Origin: Polychytrium aggregatum
Lineage: Eukaryota > Chytridiomycota > Chytridiomycetes > Polychytriales
Reading direction: 5' to 3'
Length of the DNA stretch: 29,677 nt
Assembly (NCBI RefSeq): GCF_025602895.1
Contig: NW_026516501.1
Coordinates: forward strand, 1 to 29,677
In this document: positions 1 through 9,513 of the stretch, piece after piece
Layout of the letters: each line of letters opens with the position of its first letter
How positions within the stretch are numbered: the stretch's first letter is position 1
Program-made: the position numbers and the translations under genes
The notes under the pieces: generated by a model
What the model saw: only the letters and a program-made list of their open reading frames with translations
What the model was told of the DNA's origin: nothing
Database searches by the model: none

Positions 1-2
1 AG

Positions 3-73
3 GCATGGTTGGTCCAGTGGTAGAATTGCCGCCTGCCACGCGGCAGACCCGGGTTCGATTCCCGGACCATGCA
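3..73 (+). tRNA. tRNA-Gly (anticodon GCC)
   Basis: The 71-nt sequence folds as a full cloverleaf. Acceptor stem GCATGGT (3-9) pairs with ACCATGC (66-72), and A73 is the discriminator. Anticodon stem GCCGC/GCGGC (28-32/40-44) encloses loop CTGCCAC with anticodon GCC at 35-37. The B box GGTTCGATTCC is intact. There is no intron and no encoded CCA. A run of nine T at 87-95 is a plausible RNA polymerase III terminator. Confidence 0.96.
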
Positions 74-777
74 ATTTTGCTTTCGCTTTTTTTTTCTTCG
101 CTGTCCCTTCCGTCATCTCACACACTGTTCCTCCCACTTTTGTCAATCCGCTCGCTGCCTCTTTGGCTTTCTCCCTCACGTCTTTTTCTCCCTTGCACGA
201 TTACACATTCGTTCAGCTCACATTTGCGCAATTCCACATTGGCTTCAGTTCCTTATTTGCTCAGTTGCGCATTCGCCCCATACCGCTCTCTGTTGTTCAT
301 CGCCTTTGCTTTCACCACTCTTCCCTGCTCGCTTCCCCCTGCTCGCCTGCCAGCACCAGAGAGACTCTTTGCCAAAGTGGATGCTCCGCACATCTACCAC
401 TGTACTGGGTACTGTACTGAGTGCTGTATCGGTACTGTACTGGGCGCGGCTCTTCAATGGCATGATGGGTTCAAGGCTCCGCCCACCGACATTATCGCCT
501 GCTCTGCTCATCATCGCCTGCCCATTCCCCAATCAAACAACCAAACAATCGCACCGCACACGACGCGAACGCAGCACAACTCCATCCATCCTCCTCCCTG
601 TCGGAGGAGCGTCGTCTCTCGGATATTTGTTGCTGGCGGCCTGCCATCTACCAGCCACGACCATCGCCCAACTCTGTGAACCTGCGTCGCGCCCTCATAG
701 TATCAAAATTCATTGGCCTCGATTGTGCAATGCGCCAGGGCAAGCCGATTTGCTCAAAGCCATCATTCCACTGTCGC
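74..777. other. Gene-free, pyrimidine-rich stretch
   Basis: The first third is strongly C/T-rich on the plus strand and contains the probable tRNA terminator. Several overlapping plus-strand frames stay open, but their products are low-complexity Ser/Leu/Pro/Phe/His strings with no domain. A small imperfect ACTGTACTGGGT-type repeat lies near 400-440. I see no supported gene. The stretch ends where the minus-strand membrane-protein gene terminates. Confidence 0.5.
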
Positions 778-1752
778 TTATACTTCGTTGTCCGGGCTTT
801 GAGCTGTGAGCGGTCGAGCAACACTGGAGCTTCGTGCGGTAGATATGATGGGTCTACTTGAAGGACTATCCGGCTGAAAGGATTTGGAAGGGTTCACTGA
901 TGCCGAGCCTTCACTCATTGTTGTTGCCGATGACCTCTTGATGATCTTGGTGATATACTGATTGACGACGCAGAACAGGAAAATGTCCAGGACCCATAGG
1001 AATATGCAGACGGCGTTTCCGATCAACCCGGTGGCGTCGTATTGAGTGTATACTTGGAATCCGACATACAGCGCCAGTTCAGTTGCGATCGCCACAATGA
1101 GGGTCGCCCCTTCGCGCTTGACCTCATCCCTGCTTTCGAAGCGACCCGTTGTGCTGCTTCGACTTTGACTTGTTAAAGTTCGCGACGGTGCCGACGATCT
1201 TAGTACACGTGCAGAGTTGACGAGGGAACGCAGTCGAAACATCATCAGGACATGGAGACAGATGAGGTTGATTTCGAGTGCCAGGTTGAAAATGAAGTTG
1301 AGGTACCACGATTCGGCCGTGGAAATGACGCCGTAGGTACTGAGGATGAAGCACACATCGTTGGTGCCATAGACGATCGGTGCAATCCCAAATACAAAGA
1401 GCCATGCGTACATTGGCTCGCTGTTGACGGTCATCACTCGCAGTCTCAACAGGTATGCCCAACCGATAGAGGCGGACCCGATGCAATCGCCAAAGGCATA
1501 GAGAAAGTTGGCGAACTGGGTGCAGTATGTGTTGGCTGTGCACACGTCATAAAGCATCAGTTGATTGCCAATGCAGTAGAGTGCCGAGAATATGGTTGCC
1601 AAAGCCATGAGCGAGTGTATCTGGAGACCGCGCTGAATGTTGAATGCATGTCTCCACTTGACGTATTTTGTGCAATGAAAAGCTAAATTGGCTGTGCCGA
1701 TGTAGACGACAATCGAAAAGATTGAGGCATTTTGCATCACAACGGGATCCAT
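778..1752 (-). CDS. Seven-transmembrane protein, GPCR-like topology
   Basis: This is an uninterrupted 324-residue frame. Seven hydrophobic segments are visible at roughly residues 8-28, 46-66, 78-104, 113-135, 148-172, 215-235 and 244-266. A Ser/Arg-rich basic loop (about 173-213) lies between helices 5 and 6, and the tail after helix 7 is Ser/Thr/Pro-rich. This 7TM layout with a long third cytoplasmic loop and cytosolic tail resembles G-protein-coupled receptors, but I see no family signature such as DRY or NPxxY, so the ligand and class are unknown. The start at 1752 has a strong context (GCC before ATG G) and sits just before helix 1. The frame stays open upstream to an ATG at 2421, but that extension (223 codons) is low in recognisable coding character and includes a TG-rich microsatellite, so I leave it out. 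No intron is apparent. Confidence 0.72.
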   Translation of the reverse strand: MDPVVMQNASIFSIVVYIGTANLAFHCTKYVKWRHAFNIQRGLQIHSLMALATIFSALYCIGNQLMLYDVCTANTYCTQFANFLYAFGDCIGSASIGWAYLLRLRVMTVNSEPMYAWLFVFGIAPIVYGTNDVCFILSTYGVISTAESWYLNFIFNLALEINLICLHVLMMFRLRSLVNSARVLRSSAPSRTLTSQSRSSTTGRFESRDEVKREGATLIVAIATELALYVGFQVYTQYDATGLIGNAVCIFLWVLDIFLFCVVNQYITKIIKRSSATTMSEGSASVNPSKSFQPDSPSSRPIISTARSSSVARPLTAQSPDNEV

Positions 1753-3116
1753 GGCTGTGGTCTGGATGGTCTTGAGGGCTGGATCGACAGAGGTTGAATA
1801 CGCGACGATATGGACGTCGGAGGCACTCGGGATTGAGAGAACAGTGCCAAAGTTGATGGCAAGACAGTGTCGGCTTCCAAGCGATGTGGCCGGGCTCGAG
1901 AAGTGCCGCTGAGGATAGATCCGGGACAGGGCCGGGGGAGCAATGCCATACGCGCTATATAGGTTACGGCGGCGGGAATATGTCCTGATGACGTCGGCAG
2001 ATGCCTCGGCCTCATATGTCCCGTTTCTGAGGACACACGGGCGATGAATGCTCCGCCTGTGTGTCTGTGTGTCTGTGTCTGTGTGTTCATCGGTCGGGAT
2101 GACCGGTGCACAACTTGGATGGGTGACGTTCGGCATTGTGTGAGGGACACGGCGTAACACACACCCCTTCGATATCGACTCCAGTATGAAGGCACTGCGG
2201 CCGATCACCCATATATATTGCACAGGGCTCCGATCCTGCCATTGTTCACATCCGACTGACATCATATGCGTATTCGCCAGCGGTGGCATTTCATTGATGT
2301 CGATATTCGACGCAATCACATCGCCGACTGAGTCATTTGTGTTCTTCTCATCCAGCAGAATCGCCGAGGTGGATCGCCAGTCCAACTCCCGTGTCCTTGC
2401 ACTGCATTGCTTCGCCTTCATCTGCCACCTCCATCAGTGTGTCCAGGGTATTAGATACCGACATATTCGCACCCTCGGCATGTTGGGGTCTTTGTGGAAT
2501 GGACGGCTTTCATCATGTCACCAACATGAGGGAGGTCGAGCACCGCAAGACCCGACTTCCATCCTTGGATAGTGGTGCCAACTGTCTGGGCGAGGATGAG
2601 TGCGCGGCAGAGAGACGAGGGCGAGATTGACCTTCCTTGAGGCCCAAACCTGTGATAAAAATGGAATCCAGTGGGCCTCTGCTTCTTGGCCACTCTCGAC
2701 ACATATCCCAAGACGATGTGCTATCGAGATTTGAAGTTGGCAGCAGTGCGGAAATCGCGGCTGTGATGCGCTTTCTTGTGAATGATGTATGTGCGCTTTG
2801 CCATAATCCGGCACGCTGAAGAGACAACTGAGCCCAACAGCTCCCACTGACAAAACCACTCCAAAGTCGGATCATTCATCCACTCGGCCAACAACGACCG
2901 AGTGGGAGAAGACGCAGAGCAAAGAGCGCAATCGTGTGGCGGGGCGGTCTGGATCGTGTCCACTCTTCCACCATTGTGGTTGCAGAACGAGGGATGATTT
3001 TGAATGTTGAGTTTGCTGTTGTCGAGAGGTCCGATGTTTCGGTCTGGCAATCGGTTTCTATCCGGCGATCAGCATCAGCGACCGTTGTGGGACAGCACTG
3101 TTTGTATATTGGATGG
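1753..3116. other. Gene-poor stretch upstream of the 7TM gene
   Basis: This holds the probable 5' flank of the minus-strand membrane-protein gene. TATATA-like motifs occur at about 1957-1962 and 2212-2219. A GTGTCT/TGTG microsatellite lies near 2058-2085. Beyond about 2450, several short minus-strand frames overlap without any recognisable domain or consistent reading frame. A decayed gene cannot be excluded, but I cannot name one. Confidence 0.4.
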
Positions 3117-3161
3117 TTGGATGTATTGGATGTATTGGATGTATTGGATGTGTTGGATGTA
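3117..3161. repeat. 9-bp minisatellite, unit TTGGATGTA
   Basis: There are five head-to-tail copies of TTGGATGTA with one variant (TTGGATGTG). Three other arrays in the window (27706-27790, 27901-27936, 29630-29677) also have a 9-bp period, and two of them share the TGGAT core. It is read through as a Ser-Asn-Thr or Leu-Asp-Val string in spurious frames. Confidence 0.9.
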
Positions 3162-3333
3162 CTGAATATCAAATACAACACCACCACACTTCCCCATCAC
3201 TGAAAACACTTTGCAAGTGCACTCTTTGGTATCATGGTGTCTGGGATGGGTGATGGCACGGTTTGCTTGGCTGCTTGCATATTCAGTACTGTGACAGAAT
3301 CCTTGGAATATGGCAATCAGGAAGGGCTCGGAA

Positions 3334-4395
3334 TCAGGGCCACTTGCCGAGTTGCTCGAGGTTGAAGCTGGCATATCGGAATCCCTGCTCAGTGGACTTG
3401 CGATACCAGAAAACGGCGGTATTGGCGTCCTCGGGGACACCAGCGTCAACCTGGTAGCAAAGGCCGAGATAATCTTGTCCGTATCGATTGCCCTGCTCGG
3501 CCGACTTGCGATACCACTCGACTGCCTTGGTGTAGTCCTCGGTGACTCCATGTCCATAATAGTGGCACCAACCAACCATCCACTGCCCGTTGGAGTTGCC
3601 TTGGCTGGCCGACTTGCTGTACCACTCGAATGCCATGCGTCTGTCTACTGATTTTCCTCGGGCCCAGTAGTAGCAGCTTCCGATCCAAAACTGGCTGTCG
3701 CTGTGGCCTTCGTTGGCGAGCTGCTCAAGTATGGATGTTGCTTTCATTTTGTTCTTGGCGGTTCCGAATCCATGAAACAAGCACACAGCCGCGAGATGTC
3801 TGCACAGCCAGTCTCTATCTGATCCAAGCTGGCACAGCTCGAAGAACTTGCGAGATGCGGGCAAGTCACTATTGATGCTGTACCACCCCGCTTAAAAACA
3901 CTCGGTCTCCCCAAGCTTGAATTCATCCGATTGGTTGTCTCAGATGATCTTGACACCTTTCTGCTTGTCCTGAACGGTACCCCGGACGAGGTAGTGCATC
4001 CATCCGACCATATGGGTGGCGATGGGTTTGATGATCGGATCGATAGACTTGGTGCTGACATCCCGCCAGTGACCGAGAGCAGCGACATCGCTCTGTTCGA
4101 CACCATGACCGATGGATGAGACCAGGCCTTGGTGGGACCCCGGTTGATACCGATGCCATCGTGATAGCATCCAGCCAGTTGGAACTGTGCGATTGGATGG
4201 CTTGTTTTGGCGGCATTCTTCAGTTGGCGAAAGACTCGCTGGCGGATGGCTGCCTGCTTGGATTCGTTTTCAAACTGCTGATTGTCGAGATCGGTTTGGA
4301 GGATGTGCCAGGAAGTACGAGGCAGCAGCGTTTCCCCGGTCTGAGCAACGAGCCAGGATCGGTCGGTTGTCTCTTGATCATCGCAGCGCAGCGAG
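3334..4395 (-). pseudogene. Broken Sel1-repeat protein gene
   Basis: The intact 3' part (below 3864) encodes about four Sel1-like repeats (for example AVEWYRKSAEQGN, KAVEWY, GHGVTEDY), ending at a stop at 3334. Reading upstream in the same frame, a TGA lies near 3937 and a TAA near 3893, both inside sequence that still aligns with the kinase-Sel1 protein encoded at 9514-12003. Shared stretches include KPIATHMVGWMHYL against KPIATFMMGWCCYL, and FFELCQLGSDRDWLC against FFGLCQLGTEHDWFC. Between about 4080 and 4120 the homologous frame shifts. Further upstream another Sel1-type stretch is readable (IAQFQLAGCYHDGIGI, about 4150-4200), extending to about 4395. No kinase domain remains. The TGA may be a CGA-to-TGA transition. 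I read this as a decayed paralogue of the neighbouring kinase tail. A functional short Sel1 protein from the 3' part is less likely. Confidence 0.75.
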
Positions 4396-4544
4396 AGATG
4401 GCAATCTGGTCACTTGGTATGGGCCAATCTGAATCTGTCCGTCTGGATCGCACAGTCCGTTTGGATCGCACAGTCCGTCTTCTGGCACCGTTGTGGAAGC
4501 GAGGCAGCTTGGAGCTCAGAAGAGCCTGGGCGCATCTACACACA

Positions 4545-4756
4545 TTCAAATGAATGCTGGGCGATATCGGGCATCGACGAGGTTGTTCTGGCTTCAGCTT
4601 GGCTTTGGTGGGTGGCAGATGACGTGTGGTTGAAGCAGGCTCGTTCATGCTGGCCATGTTGACGGAGACAGGAAGGAGGCAAGTGGGTGATGGATATAGA
4701 CAGGAGACAGAGAGGGAAGTTGTGGAGAAGCAAGTCGAGCACTGGCAAGCCAAGCA
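4545..4756. repeat. Dispersed direct repeat, copy A
   Basis: About 210 bp here reappear in the same orientation at 12383-12596 with roughly 85% identity by eye. The best-kept block begins GCTGGGCGATATCGGGCATC, and a second begins GAAGCAGGCTCGTTCATGCT. The copies differ by substitutions and a few short indels. I could not find terminal inverted repeats or a target-site duplication. In this copy the repeat lies just upstream of the broken minus-strand Sel1 gene. It may be a small non-autonomous element or a relic of a segmental duplication that carried Sel1 genes. Confidence 0.8.
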
Positions 4757-5412
4757 CACACACACATGTGCGTATTCGAGTGCTCGTCCAATCAAAGTCG
4801 GAGCTGAATCAATCCTGGAATCGAAAGCAAGTCGAACATATCATCCAGTCTTGTCCGGTGGTCGGTGAACGACTGGTGTCGACGATGATTCTAGCGTCTC
4901 GTTGGCTCAAACATCAGTGATGCGGTTATGTGATTGGATGTGAGTGTGCTGTTCAACAGCGAGACCAGGACTCTCGTGTTGCCAATATCACAGACATGGT
5001 GAATGTGTGTGTGGAACAGTTACGGATGGATCGATGCAAACGACGAGCCCAGGTTGGCTGGAGATGCAAGTGAAGCTCCGGAGTCACATTCTGCAGGGAT
5101 TGACAAGATATCACCATAGTTCGAGCTGATGTGATGCTTACACAGCCGAGCTGCGCACCTGATCACACACTGAGAACGCGGCTGTTGTGGATAAATGTGC
5201 TGCCCAAGATCCAGGAATAGCGATGCAGGCATATTCGATTGATTCACGAGCCGCGCCACACATTGATTTGATGTATCAGGGCTGACAGATGGACCATGGG
5301 TGGAAAAACTCTCCCACTGACCAAGGACAACTGGATCGGAGTGTATGAGGGCAGGGTTGGAAGGAATGCTAACAGCTACATGATCCGGCTTTTCTTATTG
5401 TTGTGGCCATGG
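4757..5412. other. Gene-free stretch between two minus-strand genes
   Basis: A short CA repeat (about 4757-4768) follows the dispersed repeat. The rest carries only short frames with no domain in either strand. It separates the end of the TPR array (stop at 5413) from the upstream side of the broken Sel1 gene. Confidence 0.4.
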
Positions 5413-7295
5413 TCAGAGGGCTTCTTGCGAGAGGACCCTGCAATCGAGGATCCGAGTGGTTGGCATTGCTGACCAATCTTTTTTCAATATCAGCAATGCG
5501 ATCTCAGCCTCTTTGATATCTTTGTGCTCGGGATTCTTGATGGTCTGGGTCCAAATGTCCAAAGCTTCCTGGTACAAGGCCGAGTGCGTTGGCGTATTCC
5601 CCTTGAGCGTTGGACACATCACCCAGATTTCTGAGGGTCGTGGCAATCTCAGGGTGCTTCCGATTTTTGTAGACATTTGTGAAGATATCCAAGGCTTCTT
5701 GGAGCATGCTTTGTGACTCTGAAAGCTGGCCCTGCAGACACTTGAGCTTGCCATGAGCATCGAGGGTCCACACAACATGCACATGTTGCCGAGTTTGAAG
5801 GCCTTGACAAAGACACCCAATGCCTCGAGATAGCTGACTTCAGCCAGTTCGTAATTGCCTTGGATCAGAGCGACATTCCCGAGGCGACGGATCGTTATAG
5901 CGACATCGGGATGCTCTCGTGTTCCATAGACCTTGGTGTGTATGTCGAGCGCCTCCTGGTAGCACTTGAGGGCGGTCTCGTACTTGCCTTGAGACGAGGC
6001 GACACTGCCCATGTTGGCGATTGTGGTGGCTACCGAGGGATGTTCCCGCGTGCCATAGATCTTGATCTTGATGTCGAGTGCCTCCTGGTAACGTTCGAGG
6101 GCGGTCTCGTAGTCGCCTTGGGAGGAGGCGATATCCCCGAGACAATGGATCGCCGTGGCTACTGAGGGGTGTTCTCGTGTCCCGTAGGCAGTGGCCATGA
6201 TATCCAATGCTTCTCGGTAGTGCTCGAGGGCGGCCTCGTAAATTGCCTTGGGAAGTGGCAATATCCCCGAGGCATTGGATCGTGGCGGCGACATCAGGGT
6301 GTTCCCGCGTGCCATAGACCATGGTCTCGATCACCAACACTTCTTGATAGTACTTGAAGGCAGTTTCGTAGTCACCTTGGGATGATGCGATATTGCCCAA
6401 CTGATGTATCGTGACAGCGATATCGGGGTGTTCCCGCGTGCCATAGACCATGGTCTCGATCACCAGCGCTTCTTGATAGTATTTGAAGGCAGTTTCGTAG
6501 TCACCTTGGGATGATGGCGATATTGCCCAACTGATGTATCGTGACAGCGATATCGGGGTGTTCTCGTGTGCCATATACTTTGATCTTGATGTCGAGTGCT
6601 TCTTGATAGTGCTTGAGAGCGACTTCGTAGTTGCCTTGGGCGGAGGCGACGTTTCCCATCTGATGGATCGTGGCGGCTACCGAGGGATGTTCCTGTGTAC
6701 CAAAGACCTTTACCATGATTCCAAGTGCATCTTGGTAGTATCTGAGGGCGGGTTTATAGTCACCTTGGGATGATGCGATATTGCCTAACTGATGTATCGT
6801 GACAGCGATATCGGGGTGTTCTCGTGTACCATATACTTTGATCTTGATGTCGAGTGCTTCTTGATAGTGCTTGAGAGCGACTTCGTAGTTGCCTTGGGCG
6901 GAGGCGACGTTTCCCATCTGATGGATCGTGGCGGCTACCGAGGGATGTTCCTGTGTACCAAAGACCTTTACCATGATTCCAAGTGCATCTTGGTAGTATC
7001 TGAGGGCGGTTTTATAGTCACCTTGGGATTCGGCGACATTTCCCAACTGGTGCATCGTTGCTGCGACTTCAAGGTGTTCTCGTGTACCAAAGACTCTGGT
7101 CTTGATATCGAGTGCCTCTTCATAGTACCTGGAGGCGACTTCGTATTTGCCTTGGGCGGAGGCGACGTTTCCCAACTGGTGTATCGTGGCTGCGACTTCA
7201 GGGTGTTCTTTTGAGCCGTAGAATTCGATGCATTTGGCAAGATGCTGCTCATATAGCTCCATCGCCTGGGTGTAGGACCCGCGTATGTCCGCCAT
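5413..7295 (-). pseudogene. TPR (kinesin-light-chain-type) array, frame-broken
   Basis: About 14 repeats of 43 residues follow the pattern ALxxYQEALDIxxxVYGTREHPxxAxTIHQLGNxASSQGDY, the TPR_10/TPR_12 type found in kinesin light chains and as the sensor tail of many fungal STAND proteins. The region follows the TIR-NB-ARC segment in the same frame but is separated from it by TAG, immediately followed by ATG (7295). The frame then breaks about four times: an extra G near 6516 (GATGATGGCGATA against GATGATGCGATA in sister units), an extra A near 6243, and a compensating pair near 5785 and 5580. Repeats remain well conserved across every break, so decay is recent or the breaks are assembly indels. 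If repaired, the tail would be about 625 residues. It is best viewed as the C-terminal half of the gene at 7296-9347. Confidence 0.8.
6531..7022. repeat. 258-bp tandem duplication within the TPR array
   Basis: A two-TPR unit (6531-6788) is repeated immediately from 6789. Over about 235 aligned bases I count two differences (GTGTGCC/GTGTACC and GGCGGG/GGCGGT) before the copies diverge near 7023. The 258-bp period equals two 129-bp (43-codon) TPR units. Such near-identity inside an otherwise diverged array indicates very recent unequal exchange or gene conversion. Confidence 0.9.
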
Positions 7296-9347
7296 CTAAG
7301 CAATGCGATATTCGACTACTTGATGAATGTCCGCGGTATACCCATCTGCTGCCACCACCGCCGAAAATTCCTCAAGATGCTCCAAGTACGGATATGCATC
7401 CACCAGCAGAGATTCGGTTAGCTCAATCAGAGCTTCACCCGCTGCATCTTCAATCGCCTCGGCATTCAGTTCACTGTGTGCTTGGACATACTCTCGAGCC
7501 ACTTGCTGGGTGAGCGAGTGAGTCGAGTACCGTCCCTCGTTTCCACTTCGGAGGAGACCACTCTGAACCACCATCTTGATCAGATCGGCCACTGTGGACA
7601 GATGGATGATCAGTTCCATGCACTGGCACCATCAACTGCACTTCGATCCACTCAACTCACCTTTGATCTTGAACTCCATCTTCTGTACAATCTCCTTGAT
7701 CAACTCAAACTGGATGTTGGCCGGTGCCACCAGACTGAGGGCACCGAACAGCCTGGTTGCCTCGATGCCCTCATCTCCTCGCTTCATCAGCGAGTCCAGC
7801 GACAGATCCACAATCACCTTGAGCGACGACCGCGTGTCGTCCTCGCCATCCTGCAGCGCCAATGCTCCTGCAAACGTGGCCTCGAGCTCCGACAGGGGAG
7901 TGTCGTAGTTCTCGGCAAACGTCATGAATGTCTGGATGACGAGTGGATATCCGCTGATCTTGGCCACGATGTTGTCGAGGGATTTCCTGGCCTCGTCCGA
8001 CACAAGTCGCTGGACAATCATTGGCGACGACGACATGATATAGTCGAGTGTGGTGGAGTCGTCCCAGTTGCCGAGACGGATCAGATCGTGCTGGAAGCTC
8101 GGTACCTTGGTCTCAAGAGCACTGGTGAATGCACCAGGAGGCAGCGAGGCCAGCCGGGTCGTCACCACCACATCGCCGCCGAACCCGACCGACTTGGAGT
8201 GCTCAAACACAGAGTCGACCACGTTGATGTCATCGACATTGTCGAGCACCAGGAGATAGCCGTGAGTGTTGGCGAGGAACCTCGAGGCATGTTCCTTGAT
8301 CACATCGGGCTTGATGCCAGGGAACATGTCGATGAGTCCATCGATGGCAGTCGACTCGGTCGAGCAGTTGATCCAGAAGACCTGGCGGTACTGCGGCTTG
8401 ATGCCAATGGTCTTAGCTTTGATGACATGGAGGTCGTCCTTGTTGCTCGCATTCAGAATGCCCATCATGAAGAACAGGATCTGGAGGGCGAGGACAGACT
8501 TACCCATACCACCCATGCCAGAGATGACGGCACGGCCAGTCAGGGTGAGCTGCTTGAGCAGGGTGTCGAGGTGGGCGGGATCGAATCGGAACTTGGAGTC
8601 GCAAAAGTATTTACGATGGATGGACGTAATGAGATCCATGTTGGGTGGGATGGGATGGACGAGGTTGAGGAGGCGGTAGACTCGCTTGTGCATCTGGTCG
8701 GGACGAATGCCAAGGGATTGGATCTGGCTCACTCTGCCGAGGATCTGCTTGAGGGGGGCAAGGGCAGGGTCGTCGGGGAGGGACACCATGTGTGGCAGGA
8801 AGGGAGTGAAGTCATCGACATCGTCCTTGGTCTCCTTGGTGGCGATTCCGAGGGGAAGGACAGGGAGGGAGCGTTTGGCATCCTTGAGGTCGAGAGCCTT
8901 CTTGATTTCGAGCAGGACGCTATACTCTTGGCCATTCTTGACCTTGTTCTTCATCATGTCCATCGAGGCCTTGCTGAGGAGGAGGAAGACGGCCTTGCTG
9001 GTGGGGAGGGCACTGATGGAGCTGGCTGGAGGGTCGCTGGGATTGTTGAGGCAGTCGACATCGTGGAAGACGGAAAGGGGTTTGCCATATCGACGGAGGG
9101 CGACCGAGGTGAGCACCTCCTTCAGAGCCTGGACAGTGTCGGCATCAGTCTGGGCACGGTATGAGAGGAACAAATCGTGGTCGGTGCCGTGGGCAGGGCA
9201 GGAATAGAGTTGGTTGCTGGTGGCCTGCATGCCGGATGATGTCGATTGTGGGAATAGAGCGACGAGTGCTGTCCAAGCAAAGCCGGCGGTCACACCAGAT
9301 GCCGTCAGCGATCCGATCCACGTGAGCGACACGGCGTCATGTGCCAT
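7296..9347 (-). CDS. TIR-NB-ARC STAND NTPase (NLR-like), N-terminal part
   Basis: Exon 1 is 9347-7661, the intron 7660-7592 (69 nt, AAAG|GTGAGT..CACAG), and exon 2 7591-7296. This gives 660 residues. Residues 8-33 are hydrophobic (possible membrane segment). Residues 57-170 form a TIR domain: DHDLFLSYR opens it, and E147 in SVLLEIKKAL sits where TIR NADases carry the catalytic glutamate. NB-ARC follows: P-loop GMGGMGKS (277-284), Walker B LLVLDNVDD (365-373), VVVTTR (393-398) and GYPL (466-469). THSLTQQVARE in exon 2 resembles the winged-helix motif. Members of this family hydrolyse ATP, oligomerise on ligand binding and activate the N-terminal effector; here that would be NAD cleavage or TIR scaffolding. 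The frame ends at TAG directly before the TPR array, so the sensor tail may be lost or made separately. Alternative starts are 9392 and 9230. 9347 has a good context (GAC before ATG G) and keeps the hydrophobic segment. Confidence 0.85.
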
Positions 9348-9513
9348 GTCCTCGTGCGCAGCACAAACAACCGAACACCGCCACATCGGCATCCCTGGCG
9401 GAAGAGGGGCGAGTCATGGAGGAAATGACTCCCGAGACTCCTCTCCTGTCATCCTCCAACCACACCATTGCCTTTCCCCCAGGTTTCATTTCCATCCGTC
9501 CATCTCCTTCAAG
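9348..9513. promoter_or_regulatory. Divergent promoter with perfect inverted repeat
   Basis: Only 166 bp separate the chosen starts of the TIR-NB-ARC gene (minus) and the kinase-Sel1 gene (plus). Near its middle, GAGTCAT (9411-9417) and ATGACTC (9425-9431) form a perfect 7-bp inverted repeat around a 7-nt spacer. Each arm contains TGACTC or its complement, the half-site core recognised by Gcn4/AP-1-type bZIP factors. The flank next to the kinase start is pyrimidine-rich. Co-regulation of both genes is inferred from this geometry. Confidence 0.55.

Noticed and set aside
69..809. 246-codon plus-strand open frame after tRNA-Gly
   Set aside because: It starts inside the tRNA 3' end and encodes low-complexity residues from pyrimidine-rich DNA with no domain.
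1753..2421. N-terminal extension of the 7TM protein to the ATG at 2421
   Set aside because: The frame is open but the extension crosses a TG-rich microsatellite and TATA-like motifs, and the ATG at 1752 has a better context and position.
7296..7298. Stop-codon reassignment as an explanation for the in-frame TAG
   Set aside because: Several genes in the window end normally at TAG (for example the lyase and the CRAL-TRIO gene), so TAG is an ordinary stop here.
7476..9164. 562-codon plus-strand open frame
   Set aside because: It is the exact antisense of the TIR-NB-ARC coding region, which carries all expected motifs on the minus strand. The plus frame has no domain.
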